Of a stretch of DNA of 64,000 nucleotides, positions 17,434-27,004 are shown piece by piece. The notes below the pieces were generated by a model, which saw only the letters and a program-made list of their open reading frames with translations, made no database searches and was not told the DNA's origin. Position 1 is the stretch's first letter, and every line of letters begins with the position of its first letter. Where the stretch lies: positions 1 to 64,000 of the forward strand of contig JAGTRU010000008.1 of NCBI GenBank assembly GCA_018261905.1, written 5' to 3'. The stretch comes from Pseudomonadota bacterium. GTDB lineage: Bacteria; Pseudomonadota; Gammaproteobacteria; Burkholderiales; Rhodocyclaceae. Both the position numbers and the translations under genes were made by a program.

Positions 17434-19174
17434 GCGCCAGCTCGGCCTGCAGGTAGGCAATGATTTCGGCGGCCGGCAAGGGTTTGCTGTAGAGGTAGCC
17501 CTGCAACACATCGCACCCCAGGCGGGCGAGAAAATCGCGCTGGGCCGGCGTTTCGACCCCCTCGGCGACAACTTCCAGGCCGAGATTGTGGCCCAGCGCG
17601 ATGGTCGCCGAACAGATGGCGGCATCATTGCCATCGGTCTCGATGTCCTTGACGAAGGAACGGTCCAGTTTCAGACGGCGGATCGGCAGATGCTTGAGAT
17701 AGGCCAGCGAGGAGTAGCCGGTACCGAAATCGTCGATCGACAATGCGATTCCCCGGTCGGCCAGCGCGTTGAGAATGGCACGTGTCCGCTCCGGATTCTG
17801 CATCGCCGTACTCTCGGTGATTTCCAGTTCGATATCGCTGACCGACAGGTCGTAACAAGCCAGCGCGCCGAGCACCACGAAGGGCAGGCTCTCGTGGCGC
17901 AGTTGCTGGGCCGAGATATTGATGGCGACCCGCACGTCGAGCAGGCCGAGCTGGCGAAAGACCCGGATCTGCCGACAGGTTTCCCAGAAGATCCAGTCGC
18001 CGAGCGGCTGGATCAGGCCGGTTTCCTCGGCGATGGTGATGAAGTCGATCGGCGGCACCTGGCCCAGGGTCGGGTGCAACCAGCGGGCCAGGGCCTCGAG
18101 ACCGATCACCCGGCCGGAAGCGGCATCGACTTGCGGCTGGAAATGCAGGGAAAACTGGCTGGCCTCCGGGGTAATGCTGGAAACCGCCTGGCGCAGGGCA
18201 TTTTCCATTTGCAGGCGGGCGCTGGCCGCCTCGTTCATGCTTGCCGCGTAAAACTGGAAGTTGTTGCGCCCGGCGCTTTTGGCGTGATACATCGCCGCAT
18301 CGGCATTGCGCAGCAGGACGTCGCTGTCGCCGCCGTCACTGGGATAAATGCTGATCCCGATGCTCGGCGTCGCGTACAGCACATGCTCGCCGACCCGATA
18401 ACTATCAGCCAGATTGCGCTGCACCTTGCCGGCGACATTGGCCGCCACCAGCGGCCCGTCGATATCGGGCAGGACGACGATGAACTCGTCGCCCCCCAGG
18501 CGGGCGACGATATCGCTGGCCCGCACGCTTTCGCGCAGGCGAACGGCAACCTCCTTGAGCAGGCCGTCGCCGACATGGTGGCCGAGGGTGTCGTTGATAT
18601 TCTTGAAGCGATCGAGATCGATCAGCATCAGGGCGATCTGCCGCCCCTCCCGGCCGCCGCCCTTGAGGGCCAGATCAAGCTGCGACTCGAAGGCCAGGCG
18701 ATTCGGCAACTGGGTCAGCGGATCGTGATAGGCGAGATGCGCCAGGCGGTCCGCCGCTTCTTTGTGTTCGCTGATATCGGTGAAGGTGGCGACATAATTC
18801 ACCACCACGCCAAGCCCGTTGCGAATGACCGAAATGCTCGCCCATTTCGGAAAGACGCTGCCGTCCTTGCGCCGATCCCAGATTTCACCCTGCCAGCAGC
18901 CCTGCGTCTTGAGCGCCAGCCACATCTCGCGATACTTGGCGGCCGGCGTTTGCCCGGAAGCCAGCATCTTCGGCTGCCGCCCGAGCGCCTCGGCCAGCGA
19001 ATAACCGGTCATCCGCGTGAAGGCCGGATTGATGCCGACGATCCGGTTGTCGGCATCGCTGATCAGTACCGCCTCGTGGCTCTGCAAGTAGACCCGCAAC
19101 AGGACTTCGCCGCCCAGCGCACATCCGGCGGCTCCATCCCCCTGGCTGTCCTGCCCGTTGCGCTCTGGCTGCAT
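17423..19174 (-). CDS. PAS-GGDEF-EAL cyclic-di-GMP protein
   Basis: A 583-residue cytosolic protein with a PAS sensor (about 25-138), a GGDEF domain with intact GGDEF at 227-231 plus an RxxD inhibitory site (RASD, 218-221), and an EAL phosphodiesterase domain (EAL at 360-362, followed by ALARW; DDFGTGYSSL later). Both catalytic motifs look complete, so it could make or break cyclic-di-GMP; many such hybrids act mainly as phosphodiesterases. No membrane segment is seen. The ATG at 19174 is the only good start. Confidence 0.92.
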   Translation of the reverse strand: MQPERNGQDSQGDGAAGCALGGEVLLRVYLQSHEAVLISDADNRIVGINPAFTRMTGYSLAEALGRQPKMLASGQTPAAKYREMWLALKTQGCWQGEIWDRRKDGSVFPKWASISVIRNGLGVVVNYVATFTDISEHKEAADRLAHLAYHDPLTQLPNRLAFESQLDLALKGGGREGRQIALMLIDLDRFKNINDTLGHHVGDGLLKEVAVRLRESVRASDIVARLGGDEFIVVLPDIDGPLVAANVAGKVQRNLADSYRVGEHVLYATPSIGISIYPSDGGDSDVLLRNADAAMYHAKSAGRNNFQFYAASMNEAASARLQMENALRQAVSSITPEASQFSLHFQPQVDAASGRVIGLEALARWLHPTLGQVPPIDFITIAEETGLIQPLGDWIFWETCRQIRVFRQLGLLDVRVAINISAQQLRHESLPFVVLGALACYDLSVSDIELEITESTAMQNPERTRAILNALADRGIALSIDDFGTGYSSLAYLKHLPIRRLKLDRSFVKDIETDGNDAAICSATIALGHNLGLEVVAEGVETPAQRDFLARLGCDVLQGYLYSKPLPAAEIIAYLQAELALNG

Positions 19175-19198
19175 GGCCGGCGACCGCCTGCTTGACGC

Positions 19199-20290
19199 TT
19201 AGACGTTGAACAGGAAGTTCAGGACGTCGCCGTCCTTGACGACGTATTCCTTGCCCTCGGCACGCATCTTGCCGGCTTCCTTGGCGCCGGCTTCGCCCTT
19301 GTAGGCGATGAAGTCGTCGAAAGCGATGGTTTGGGCACGGATGAAGCCGCGCTCGAAATCGGTGTGGATGACGCCGGCCGCCTGCGGTGCGGTATCGCCC
19401 TGGTGGATGGTCCAGGCGCGCACTTCCTTGACGCCGGCGGTGAAATAGGTAGCCAGGCCGAGCAGCTTGTAGCCGGCGTGGATCAGGCGATCGAGACCGG
19501 GTTCCTCGAGGCCGAGGTCGGCCAGGAACATCTGCTTTTCCTCGTCGTCGAGATCGGCGATCTCGGCTTCGATGGCGGCACAGACGGTGACCACTTCGGC
19601 CTTCTCGGTAGCGGCATGGGCGCGCACGGCGTCGACCAGCGGGTTGTTCTCGAAGCCGTTCTCGGCGACGTTGGCAACGTAGAGCACCGGCTTGGCGGTG
19701 ATCAGGCAGAAGGGTTTCAACAGCGCCAGCTCTTCCTTGGAGAAATCGATGCCGCGCACCGCCTTGGCTTGATCAAGCTGGGCGAAGCATTTTTCCAGCA
19801 CGGCGACCAGGATCTTGGCTTCCTTGTCGCCGGAGCCAGCCGGGCGACGGTAGCGGTTGAGCGCCTTCTCGACGGTGGCCATGTCGGCCAGCGCCAGTTC
19901 GGTATCGATGACCTCGATGTCGCGGATCGGATCGACGCCGCCGGAAACGTGGATCACGTTGTCGTCAGCAAAGCAGCGCACGACATGCACGACGGCATCG
20001 GTTTCGCGGATGTTGGCGAGGAACTGGTTGCCCAGACCTTCACCCTTGGAGGCACCAGCGACCAGACCGGCGATATCGACGAATTCGACGATGGCGTACT
20101 GCATGCGCTGCGGCTTGACGATCTCGGCGAGCTGGGCCATGCGCTTGTCCGGCACTTCGACGATGCCGACGTTCGGCTCGATGGTGCAAAAGGGATAGTT
20201 TTCCGCCGCGATGCCCGACTTGGTCAGGGCGTTGAACAGGGTGGATTTGCCGACGTTGGGCAGGCCGACGATGCCGCATTTCAAAGACAT
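19199..20290 (-). CDS. ychF: Ribosome-associated GTPase/ATPase YchF
   Basis: 363 residues of the Obg-related YchF (OLA1) family, which hydrolyses ATP more readily than GTP and binds ribosomes. P-loop [15 protein letters not shown] at the N-terminus, DIAGLV switch II, a coiled-coil insert, and the C-terminal TGS-like domain ([26 protein letters not shown]). The start MSLKCGIVG at 20290 is the conserved one; the frame upstream overlaps pth. Located 10 nt after pth, as in many proteobacteria. Confidence 0.96.
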   Translation of the reverse strand: MSLKCGIVGLPNVGKSTLFNALTKSGIAAENYPFCTIEPNVGIVEVPDKRMAQLAEIVKPQRMQYAIVEFVDIAGLVAGASKGEGLGNQFLANIRETDAVVHVVRCFADDNVIHVSGGVDPIRDIEVIDTELALADMATVEKALNRYRRPAGSGDKEAKILVAVLEKCFAQLDQAKAVRGIDFSKEELALLKPFCLITAKPVLYVANVAENGFENNPLVDAVRAHAATEKAEVVTVCAAIEAEIADLDDEEKQMFLADLGLEEPGLDRLIHAGYKLLGLATYFTAGVKEVRAWTIHQGDTAPQAAGVIHTDFERGFIRAQTIAFDDFIAYKGEAGAKEAGKMRAEGKEYVVKDGDVLNFLFNV

Positions 20291-20300
20291 TTGATTTTCC

Positions 20301-20879
20301 TTAGACGGCTTTGCCGTGCAACTGTTGTTGGGCGCCGGCGAAGTCGCCGGCAGCAAGTTTGGGCCAGGCCAGCAGGCAGCGGGCCAGGGCATGTTCGATC
20401 TCCGGCAGTTCTTCCTTGCGTGGCTGGTGTAGCACGAAATCAACCACCTGCTGGGCCAGACCGAGGCTGCGCGGATGGCCGATGCCGAGGCGCAGGCGCC
20501 AGAAATCGGGAGTCCCGAGCTTGGCCTGGATGTCCTTCAGGCCGTTGTGGCCGCCGTTGCCGCCGCCCTGCTTGAGGCGGATGCCGCCGGGCGGCAGGTC
20601 GAGTTCGTCGTGGATGACGAGAATTTCGCCGGCCGGAATCTTGTAGAAATTGGCCAGCGCCGCGACGGCCTGGCCGGAGCGGTTCATGAAGGTGGTCGGC
20701 TGCAGCAGCCAGGTTTCGCCGCTACGTCCGGCCCGGCCGAAAAACTTGGCCTGCGGGGCGAGCGTCACCTTCAGTTGCGCGGCCAACTGGTCGACAAACC
20801 AAAAACCGGCGTTGTGCCGGGTAGCTTCATATTCGGGCCCGGGATTGCCAAGGCCGACGATCAGGCGGGGTGGGTTCAT
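20301..20879 (-). CDS. pth: Peptidyl-tRNA hydrolase
   Basis: Releases tRNA from peptidyl-tRNA that drops off the ribosome. 192 residues with the N-terminal [19 protein letters not shown] (active-site histidine H22), [10 protein letters not shown], and [25 protein letters not shown]. Sits between rplY and ychF on one minus-strand run, the conserved arrangement for this class. Confidence 0.97.
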   Translation of the reverse strand: MNPPRLIVGLGNPGPEYEATRHNAGFWFVDQLAAQLKVTLAPQAKFFGRAGRSGETWLLQPTTFMNRSGQAVAALANFYKIPAGEILVIHDELDLPPGGIRLKQGGGNGGHNGLKDIQAKLGTPDFWRLRLGIGHPRSLGLAQQVVDFVLHQPRKEELPEIEHALARCLLAWPKLAAGDFAGAQQQLHGKAV

Positions 20880-20948
20880 GTGAATAAGTGCGAAAAGGCC
20901 GCCGGCGGCAAAATGCCTGCGGCGGCCAGTGCAGCTAAGGGCCGAGAA

Positions 20949-21554
20949 TTACGCGGCGGCAGCTTCGCCTTCAACCGCTTCAGCCGAACCGCCACGGCCG
21001 ACGACGCCGACGACGACGGCATCTTCAGTGGTGTGCTGAACCAGCTTGACGCCTTCCGGCAGCTTCAGTTGCGACAGGTGAATGCTTTCGCCGACCTTCA
21101 GGGCACCGAGGTCGACTTCGATGAATTCCGGCAGATCCTTGGCCAGGCAATGGATATCGAGTTCGGTGATGACGTGATTGACCAGACCGCCATTGAGCTT
21201 GACGCCCGGGCCTTCTTCTTGGTTCACGAAGTGCAGCGGCACCTTGATGTGCAGTTCGTGGGTAGCGTCAACACGCTGGAAATCGACGTGCAGAACCAGC
21301 GGACGGTAAGCGTGCACTTGCGTGTCGCGCAGCAGAACCTGTTCCTTCTTGCCATCGAGCACCAGGTTGATGATGGTCGAATGGAAAGCTTCCTTCTTCA
21401 GCTTGAGCAGCAGATCGTTGTGCTCAACTTCGATGGATTGAGCGGCGGCACCGCCGCCGTAAATGATACCCGGCACCTTGGCAGCGCGACGCAGGCGGCG
21501 GCTCGCACCCGTTCCCTGCAGCGTGCGCGCTTGCGCGATAAGTTCAAAAGTCAT
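20949..21554 (-). CDS. rplY: 50S ribosomal protein L25, long Ctc form
   Basis: 201 residues: the N-terminal 5S-rRNA-binding L25 domain (about 1-95, beginning [21 protein letters not shown]) plus the C-terminal TL5/Ctc extension, ending in an Ala/Glu-rich tail. GGAG lies seven bases before the start. Upstream, between it and prs, is a long inverted repeat. Confidence 0.95.
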   Translation of the reverse strand: MTFELIAQARTLQGTGASRRLRRAAKVPGIIYGGGAAAQSIEVEHNDLLLKLKKEAFHSTIINLVLDGKKEQVLLRDTQVHAYRPLVLHVDFQRVDATHELHIKVPLHFVNQEEGPGVKLNGGLVNHVITELDIHCLAKDLPEFIEVDLGALKVGESIHLSQLKLPEGVKLVQHTTEDAVVVGVVGRGGSAEAVEGEAAAA

Positions 21555-21617
21555 GGTGATACTCCAGTAGTTTTCCCGCTCCGCGACCAGAACGGGAAGG
21601 GTTTAAAAACAGTTGCT

Positions 21618-21669
21618 GAGGATCGAGTTGCCTAGGAGCTAGAGCTGTTAGCTAGGCAACTCGATCCTC
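21618..21669. repeat. 18-bp perfect inverted repeat between prs and rplY
   Basis: Arms 21618-21635 and 21652-21669 are perfect reverse complements with a 16-nt loop, itself rich in AGCTAG-like motifs. On the minus strand it lies directly downstream of prs and upstream of rplY. It could form a large RNA hairpin (attenuator or processing site) or be a dispersed palindromic element. There is no run of T on either side, so it is not a standard terminator. Confidence 0.75.
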
Positions 21670-21680
21670 GATCCTAAAAA

Positions 21681-22631
21681 CTAATCAATAAACAGCGACG
21701 ACACCGAGTCGTCGTTGCTGATGCGGCGAATGGTTTCGGCCATGATCTCGGCGACCGAGAGTTGGCGGATGCGTGAGGAAGCGGCGGCATCGTCGCGCAG
21801 CGGAATGGTGTTGGTGACGACCAGGGCATCGAGATCGGAGCTATTGACGCGCTCGACGGCCGGACCGGAGAGTACCGGGTGCGTACAGTAGGCGACGACC
21901 TGCTTGGCGCCGCGCGCCTTCAGCGCGGTGGCGGCCTTGCACAGCGTGCCGGCGGTATCGACCATGTCGTCCATGATGATGCAGGTGCGACCGTCGACTT
22001 CACCGATGATGTTCATCACTTCGGCGACATTGGCTTTCGGGCGACGCTTGTCGATGATCGCCAGATCGCATTCGAGGCGTTTGGCCAGCGAGCGGGCGCG
22101 CACCACGCCACCATGGTCCGGCGAGACGACCAGCGGGTTTTCGTAATTCTGTTTGCGGATGTCGTCGAGCAGGATGGGCAGGGCGTAGATGTTATCGACC
22201 GGAATGTCGAAGAAGCCCTGGATCTGTTCGGCGTGCAGGTCCATGGTCAGGACGCGGTCGACGCCGGAAGCGACGAGCATGTTGGCGACCAGCTTGGCGG
22301 CGATCGGCACGCGCGACGAACGCGAGCGGCGGTCCTGGCGGGCGTAGCCGAAATACGGGATGGCGGCGGTGATGCGGCCGGCCGAGGCGCGCTTCAGCGA
22401 ATCGACCATGACCAGCAGTTCCATCAGGTTGTCGTTGGTCGGGGCGCAGGTCGATTGCAGCACGAAGATGTCGCGACCGCGGACATGCTCCTGCAGTTCG
22501 ACGCTGACTTCGCCGTCCGAGAAGCGCCCGACATTGGCACGACCAAGGTCGACGTTGAGCTGGTTTGCGACTTCAGCCGCCAGTTTGGGGTTGGCGTTGC
22601 CGGTAAAAACCATCAAGCTGTTGTAGGCCAT
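21681..22631 (-). CDS. prs: Ribose-phosphate pyrophosphokinase
   Basis: Makes PRPP from ribose 5-phosphate and ATP for nucleotide, histidine and tryptophan synthesis. 316 residues from the ATG at 22631 ([15 protein letters not shown]). Visible: ATP-loop region [26 protein letters not shown], metal-binding [11 protein letters not shown], and the PRPP loop [13 protein letters not shown]. It sits in the conserved ispE-tRNA-Gln-prs-rplY-pth order. Confidence 0.97.
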   Translation of the reverse strand: MAYNSLMVFTGNANPKLAAEVANQLNVDLGRANVGRFSDGEVSVELQEHVRGRDIFVLQSTCAPTNDNLMELLVMVDSLKRASAGRITAAIPYFGYARQDRRSRSSRVPIAAKLVANMLVASGVDRVLTMDLHAEQIQGFFDIPVDNIYALPILLDDIRKQNYENPLVVSPDHGGVVRARSLAKRLECDLAIIDKRRPKANVAEVMNIIGEVDGRTCIIMDDMVDTAGTLCKAATALKARGAKQVVAYCTHPVLSGPAVERVNSSDLDALVVTNTIPLRDDAAASSRIRQLSVAEIMAETIRRISNDDSVSSLFID

Positions 22632-22690
22632 TTCAACATTCCTTGGGCTGGGCATACGCGCCGCGTACTTTCGCCCGCCAAAATAGAAAT

Positions 22691-22713
22691 CGGGCAGGCT
22701 TGTGACCTGCCCG
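22691..22713 (-). terminator. Hairpin between tRNA-Gln and prs
   Basis: An 8-bp stem, CGGGCAGG (22691-22698) with CCTGCCCG (22706-22713), lies just downstream of the tRNA on the minus strand, followed by ATTTCTATTTTGG. It probably acts as a partial terminator or a tRNA 3' processing boundary. Confidence 0.6.
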
Positions 22714-22721
22714 AAGAAAAC

Positions 22722-22798
22722 TGGCTGGGGAAGAAGGATTCGAACCTTCGAATGCCGGAATCAAAATCCGGTGCCTTGACCAACTTGGCGACTCCCCA
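22722..22798 (-). tRNA. tRNA-Gln (anticodon UUG)
   Basis: A 77-nt cloverleaf including an encoded 3' CCA. The 7-bp acceptor stem TGGGGAG/TTCCCCA, anticodon stem CCGGA/TCCGG with loop TTTTGAT (anticodon TTG), and T-arm GAAGG TTCGAAT CCTTC are all visible. A TTG here between ispE and prs is a conserved betaproteobacterial location. Confidence 0.96.
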
Positions 22799-22839
22799 GC
22801 GGGTTCGCCTGAACGGGTTCGCGTTCAAACGAGGCGCGC

Positions 22840-22868
22840 ATCTTAGCGGTCTCGGCGTAGAAAAACAA
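22840..22868 (-). promoter_or_regulatory. Promoter of tRNA-Gln
   Basis: On the minus strand TTGTTT (22863-22868) and TAAGAT (22840-22845) are separated by exactly 17 nt, about 40 nt upstream of the tRNA. It lies within the short ispE-tRNA gap, so the tRNA can be made independently of ispE. Confidence 0.62.
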
Positions 22869-22876
22869 GTGCTTTT

Positions 22877-23737
22877 TTAAATTTTTGCCAGCGGATGTTC
22901 GGCCAAGCCTTCAGCCAGCCAGCCAGCCAGCCCGGCCGGCAACTCGGCGAGAACAGCGGCAGCCTCGCTGCGGCGCGGGAATTCGGCAAAAACGCAGGCC
23001 CCGGATCCGGTCATCATCGCGCCCGGGGCCCGTGCCTTGAGCCAGGCCAGGGCTTCGGCGACGGCCGGAAAGCGGGCGCAGGCCACCGCCTGCAGATCAT
23101 TGTGACCGACCCCGGGCCGCCATTCGGCCGGCCGCATGGGCGGCGTCGCGCGCGGCAATTCCGGCGCTCCGAAAATGGCCGCCGTCGGTACCTGGACGGC
23201 CGGATGCAGCACCAGGTAGGTGGCCGCCGGCAAGTCGACGGCGGTAAACCTTTCACCCACCCCTTCGGCAAAGCTGTTTCGCCCATGCACGAAGACCGGC
23301 ACGTCGGCTCCCAGCGTAACGCCCAGCTTTTCCAGCGCCGGCCGCGCCAGCTTGGTCTGCCACAGGTGATTGAGGGCGAGCAGGACGGTCGCCGCATCGG
23401 AACTGCCGCCGCCCAGACCACCGCCCATCGGCAGGTTTTTTTCGAGATGAATGCTGACCCCCTGCCGGCCGTGCGTTGCCACCTGCAGCAAACGGGCGGC
23501 ACGCACCGTCAGATCGCTCTCCGGCGCCACGCCGGGGGTCGGCGTGGCGAGCACGATCTGTCCGTCCGGACGCGGCTCGAAACGCAGTTGATCGGCCCGA
23601 TCGATAAAGCGAAAGACGGTCTGCAGCAGATGATAGCCGTCCGCCCGCCGACCGACGACATGCAGGAAAAGATTCAGCTTGGCCGGCGCCGGCCAGATGC
23701 TCTGCCAATTCAGGGGACTCACCGGGCTTCCCGCCAT
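22877..23737 (-). CDS. ispE: 4-diphosphocytidyl-2-C-methyl-D-erythritol kinase
   Basis: ATP-dependent kinase of the MEP isoprenoid pathway. 286 residues of the GHMP kinase family: APAKLNLFLHVVGRRADGYH at the N-terminus, the ATP-binding LPMGGGLGGGSSDAAT (about residues 104-119), and the C-terminal MMTGSGACVFAEF. The start overlaps the end of lolB by 19 nt. The pair lolB-ispE followed by tRNA-Gln and prs is conserved. Confidence 0.96.
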   Translation of the reverse strand: MAGSPVSPLNWQSIWPAPAKLNLFLHVVGRRADGYHLLQTVFRFIDRADQLRFEPRPDGQIVLATPTPGVAPESDLTVRAARLLQVATHGRQGVSIHLEKNLPMGGGLGGGSSDAATVLLALNHLWQTKLARPALEKLGVTLGADVPVFVHGRNSFAEGVGERFTAVDLPAATYLVLHPAVQVPTAAIFGAPELPRATPPMRPAEWRPGVGHNDLQAVACARFPAVAEALAWLKARAPGAMMTGSGACVFAEFPRRSEAAAVLAELPAGLAGWLAEGLAEHPLAKI

Positions 23738-24294
23738 TCTTCGATGCGCAGCCGCAACTCGATTTCCTGCTCCCGGCGCAGGGTCAGGCGATCCGGCAGG
23801 GCCCCGGCGGCATCGTCGGCGTAACCGTATTCGATCTGCCAGCCGGCTTCGCGAAAACGACTCGGTCGGCCGCTGCCATCGATTTCCATCACACTCGCCG
23901 GCCCGGCCTTGCCGAGCAGCCAGGCCGCCAGGCGACTGACCGGCAGGGCCTGCCCCGTCACCTCCGCCAACAGCGCATCGGCATCGGTCGATTCGTACTG
24001 TTGACCGTCGGCCGTACGCAGACGGGCGAGGCGCGGCTTGATTTCAATCTCGGCCAGGCCAATGCCCAGGGGATTGGCGACCAGGACCCGGTCATCGCCA
24101 TTCTTGTGCGCCCAGGACAGGCGCCCGCCGGAGCTTTGCGGAGCCTGCTCCGGCAGGGTCGTGCGCAGCGCAAAACGGGCTTCCAGCGCGAAGTCGCGCA
24201 TTTCCTCGCGGCCCGGCAAGAGGCCGGGCGGGGCGCTCACGCAGCCGGCCAGCAGGGCGCCGGCCAGGATCAGGACAGCCCGCACCAGGATCAA
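23719..24294 (-). CDS. lolB: Outer-membrane lipoprotein LolB
   Basis: Receives lipoproteins from LolA and inserts them in the outer membrane. 191 residues with a lipobox LAGC (C18) and a LolB-like beta-barrel core (FALEARFALRT; SGGRLSWAHKNGDDRVLVANPLG). The start is probably the TTG at 24294, which overlaps the TPR stop as TTGA; a GTG three codons later is the alternative. Length is typical. Confidence 0.88.
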   Translation of the reverse strand: MILVRAVLILAGALLAGCVSAPPGLLPGREEMRDFALEARFALRTTLPEQAPQSSGGRLSWAHKNGDDRVLVANPLGIGLAEIEIKPRLARLRTADGQQYESTDADALLAEVTGQALPVSRLAAWLLGKAGPASVMEIDGSGRPSRFREAGWQIEYGYADDAAGALPDRLTLRREQEIELRLRIEEWREAR

Positions 24295-26015
24295 GGCAAC
24301 AGCTTCTTGATGATGCCGGTCAATACTTCATTTTCCGGGTTTTTGCGGGCGGCTTCCTGCAACAGGCGCTCCGCCTCAGCCTTGCGCTCGAGGTGCCACA
24401 GGACTTCACCGAGGTGGGCGGCGATTTCCGGATCGGCCCTGATGGCATAGGCGCGCTCCAGGGTTTTGAGCGCCTCCGGCAATTTGCCCTGACGGAACAG
24501 GACCCAGCCCATGCTGTCCATGATGAACGGGTCTTCCGGCAGCAATTTGACGGCTTTGGCGATCAGCTTGGCCGCTTCGCCGAGATTGACGTTGCGCTCG
24601 GCCCAGGAATAGCCCAGCGCATTGAGCGCCTGGGCATGTTCCGGTTTCAGCCCGAGCAGATGTTTCAGGCGGAGCTCGAGCAACTCGTGCTTGCCCAGAC
24701 GATCGGCCAGCATGGCCGCTTCGTAGAGCCAGTCGAGGTTATCAGGTTGGCGGGCGAGCCCGCTCTCGAGCAGATGCAGGGCCTCGTCGACGCGCCCGGC
24801 CTCTCGCAGCATTTGCGCCTCGGCGAGCAGGAGTTGCGACTTTTCAGCGGCCCCGACACCTCCTTCGTGAAAGATTTCACGCGCCTCCTCGAGCCGCCCC
24901 TGGCGCTGGAGAATCTGGGCCGCCCGCGAACGGGCCGCAATGAACTGATCGCCGACCCCGACCAGCCGGTAATGCTGCAAAGCGGCATCCGGCTTCTCCT
25001 GCTCCTCGTCGAGTTGGCCGAGAAAAAAATGGATGGCGCTCTTGTCGGGGAAATCGCTTTTCAGCAATTTCTCCAGTTGCTGCCGCCCGGTCGTCGTATC
25101 CCCTTGCTGCAAGGCAAGCATGGCGACCGGATAAATCACCTCGGGACTCTCCGGATGCTCCTTGAGCAAGCGATCGAAGTGCAGCCGCGCTTCGTTGTAA
25201 TTCTTTTCGCTGATCAACAGGCGCGCCAGGGCCAGGCGGGCATCGCCGGCGGTCGGATGGCCTTCGACGAACTGGCGCAAGCTGTCGCCGGCCGTCGCCG
25301 TCGATTGCCTGGCCTGCAACTGGGCACGAACCAGCGCCGCAGCCTCCCAGTCGGGGCGTAGCTGCAGGGCTTTCTCGGCTTCGTTCAGGGCGCGCATATA
25401 GTCGCCGGCCGTGGCTGCCGCCTGCGACATCGCGAAATGGGCCTCCGGCACGCTGTCGTAGGGCATAGCAAGCTGATCGACCAGCTTGGCCACCGCTTTC
25501 TTGTCGCTATGCCGGGCCAGCATCCGATTGAGCTGCATCAGGTTGCTGCCCAGACTGTCCGGATCCTGCTTGAGCAGCGTCGCCAGTTGCGGCGCCAGCT
25601 CGTCGAGACGATTGGTCACCACGAACAGCGAGGATTGCGCCTGCCGCGCCTTGGCCGAAGCGGGCTCGACTTCCAGCCAGAGCTTGGCCAGTTCGAGGGC
25701 GGCGTCGTACTGGCGGGCAAAGCTGGCAACTTCGGTAGCCCGGGCGAGAACCAGCGGATCGCGGGTGCGCACGGCAAGATCGCCCCAGGCCTCGAGCGCC
25801 AGTTTCAGATCGCCGCGCTGCAGCGCGAATTCGCCAAGCAACACCTGAAAGACATGGCGCCCGAAAACATCTTCGCCGGCGCCGCGCCCCCCGGCCGCCA
25901 CGGCAGCGCGCTTGAGCAGCGGCTTGGCGCCCGTTTCGCCGGCCGCCGCACTGAGGTCGGCGTGAAGCAGCCCCAGGGTCAGGGCAAGAGCGACGGCGAT
26001 AGACTTCGGTTGCAT
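24291..26015 (-). CDS. Tetratricopeptide-repeat protein, exported
   Basis: 574 residues with a signal peptide (about 1-25, ending LSAAA) and TPR-like helical repeats through most of the length; clear repeats are ALNEAEKALQLRPDWEAA, ARLHFDRLLKEHPESPEV and the final GWVLFRQGKLPEALKTLERAYAIRADPEIAAHLGEV. A scaffold for protein complexes in the cell envelope is likely. It is always beside lolB in this group, so a role in envelope or lipoprotein traffic is an inference. Overlaps lolB by 4 nt. Confidence 0.85.
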   Translation of the reverse strand: MQPKSIAVALALTLGLLHADLSAAAGETGAKPLLKRAAVAAGGRGAGEDVFGRHVFQVLLGEFALQRGDLKLALEAWGDLAVRTRDPLVLARATEVASFARQYDAALELAKLWLEVEPASAKARQAQSSLFVVTNRLDELAPQLATLLKQDPDSLGSNLMQLNRMLARHSDKKAVAKLVDQLAMPYDSVPEAHFAMSQAAATAGDYMRALNEAEKALQLRPDWEAAALVRAQLQARQSTATAGDSLRQFVEGHPTAGDARLALARLLISEKNYNEARLHFDRLLKEHPESPEVIYPVAMLALQQGDTTTGRQQLEKLLKSDFPDKSAIHFFLGQLDEEQEKPDAALQHYRLVGVGDQFIAARSRAAQILQRQGRLEEAREIFHEGGVGAAEKSQLLLAEAQMLREAGRVDEALHLLESGLARQPDNLDWLYEAAMLADRLGKHELLELRLKHLLGLKPEHAQALNALGYSWAERNVNLGEAAKLIAKAVKLLPEDPFIMDSMGWVLFRQGKLPEALKTLERAYAIRADPEIAAHLGEVLWHLERKAEAERLLQEAARKNPENEVLTGIIKKLLP

Positions 26016-26104
26016 GGAATGCTTTCAGTCAAGGTTTGCGCATTGGAGCGCATAAAATCCGATAAGTTTGCGATGTTATTTGGCTTTTGCCGGAGGAACA
26101 AGGG

Positions 26105-26938
26105 ATGCCGGAATTACCGGAGGTTGAAGTTTGTCGGCGTGGCCTGCAGCCGGAGCTCGCAGGGGCGCTGATCGAGGGGGTGGTAATCCGCCACCCGAAA
26201 CTGCGCCAGACCATCCCGCCGGAACTGCGCGAACTGCTGCCCGGCAGTCGGATCGTCGCCGTCCGCCGGCGCGGCAAGTACCTGCTGATCGATTGCTGTG
26301 GACCGCAGGGCGAAGGCAGCCTGATCATCCACCTCGGGATGTCCGGCCACCTGCGCTTCGCCCCGCCCGACCTGCCGGCAGCCAAGCATGACCATTTCGA
26401 ACTGCACCTCGGCAAGCAGCTCCTGCGCCTCGCCGATCCCCGCCGCTTCGGTGTCGTGCTCTGGCAAGGCGGCCCGCCGGCCGAGACGGAAAGCCACCCG
26501 CTGCTCGCCAGCCAGGGCCTTGAACCGCTCTCCGAGGCGTTCACCGGCGCCTGGCTGCAGGCCGCCGTAGCCCGGCGCAACGGGCCGATCAAACCGCTGC
26601 TGATGGACAGCCACCTGGTGGTCGGCATCGGCAATATTTACGCTTCGGAAAGCCTCTTCCGGGCGGGCATTTCGCCCTTGCGGGCGGCCCAGCGGATCAG
26701 CCCGGCACGCTATGCAAGACTGGTCGAGGCCATCCGCGACACCCTGTCGGCGGCGATTGCCGCCGGCGGCAGCAGCATCCGCGACTACGTGCATAGCGAT
26801 GGCGGAAGCGGCTGGTTCCAGATCCAGGCCGCCGTGTACGACCGCGCCGGACAAGCCTGCCGGCGCTGCCCGGGCACCGTCAAACAGATTCGCCAGGCCG
26901 GGCGCAGCACCTATTACTGCCCGAGCTGCCAGCGCTGA
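26105..26938 (+). CDS. mutM: Formamidopyrimidine-DNA glycosylase
   Basis: Base-excision repair enzyme removing 8-oxoguanine and formamidopyrimidines. 277 residues. The N-terminal PELPEVE includes the proline nucleophile (P2 after Met removal). The C-terminus has a complete zinc finger C-x2-C-x16-C-x2-C (CRRC...CPSC). The ATG at 26105 puts the proline at position 2, and GGAGG lies eight bases upstream, so the upstream ATG at 26087 is rejected. Divergent from the TPR gene. Confidence 0.97.
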   Translation: MPELPEVEVCRRGLQPELAGALIEGVVIRHPKLRQTIPPELRELLPGSRIVAVRRRGKYLLIDCCGPQGEGSLIIHLGMSGHLRFAPPDLPAAKHDHFELHLGKQLLRLADPRRFGVVLWQGGPPAETESHPLLASQGLEPLSEAFTGAWLQAAVARRNGPIKPLLMDSHLVVGIGNIYASESLFRAGISPLRAAQRISPARYARLVEAIRDTLSAAIAAGGSSIRDYVHSDGGSGWFQIQAAVYDRAGQACRRCPGTVKQIRQAGRSTYYCPSCQR

Positions 26939-27004
26939 GCCCGGCGTCTGGACAGCTTTTTATGCTAAATTGACACACTCAAAAAGCATCGATGGTGCAC
27001 GTAC

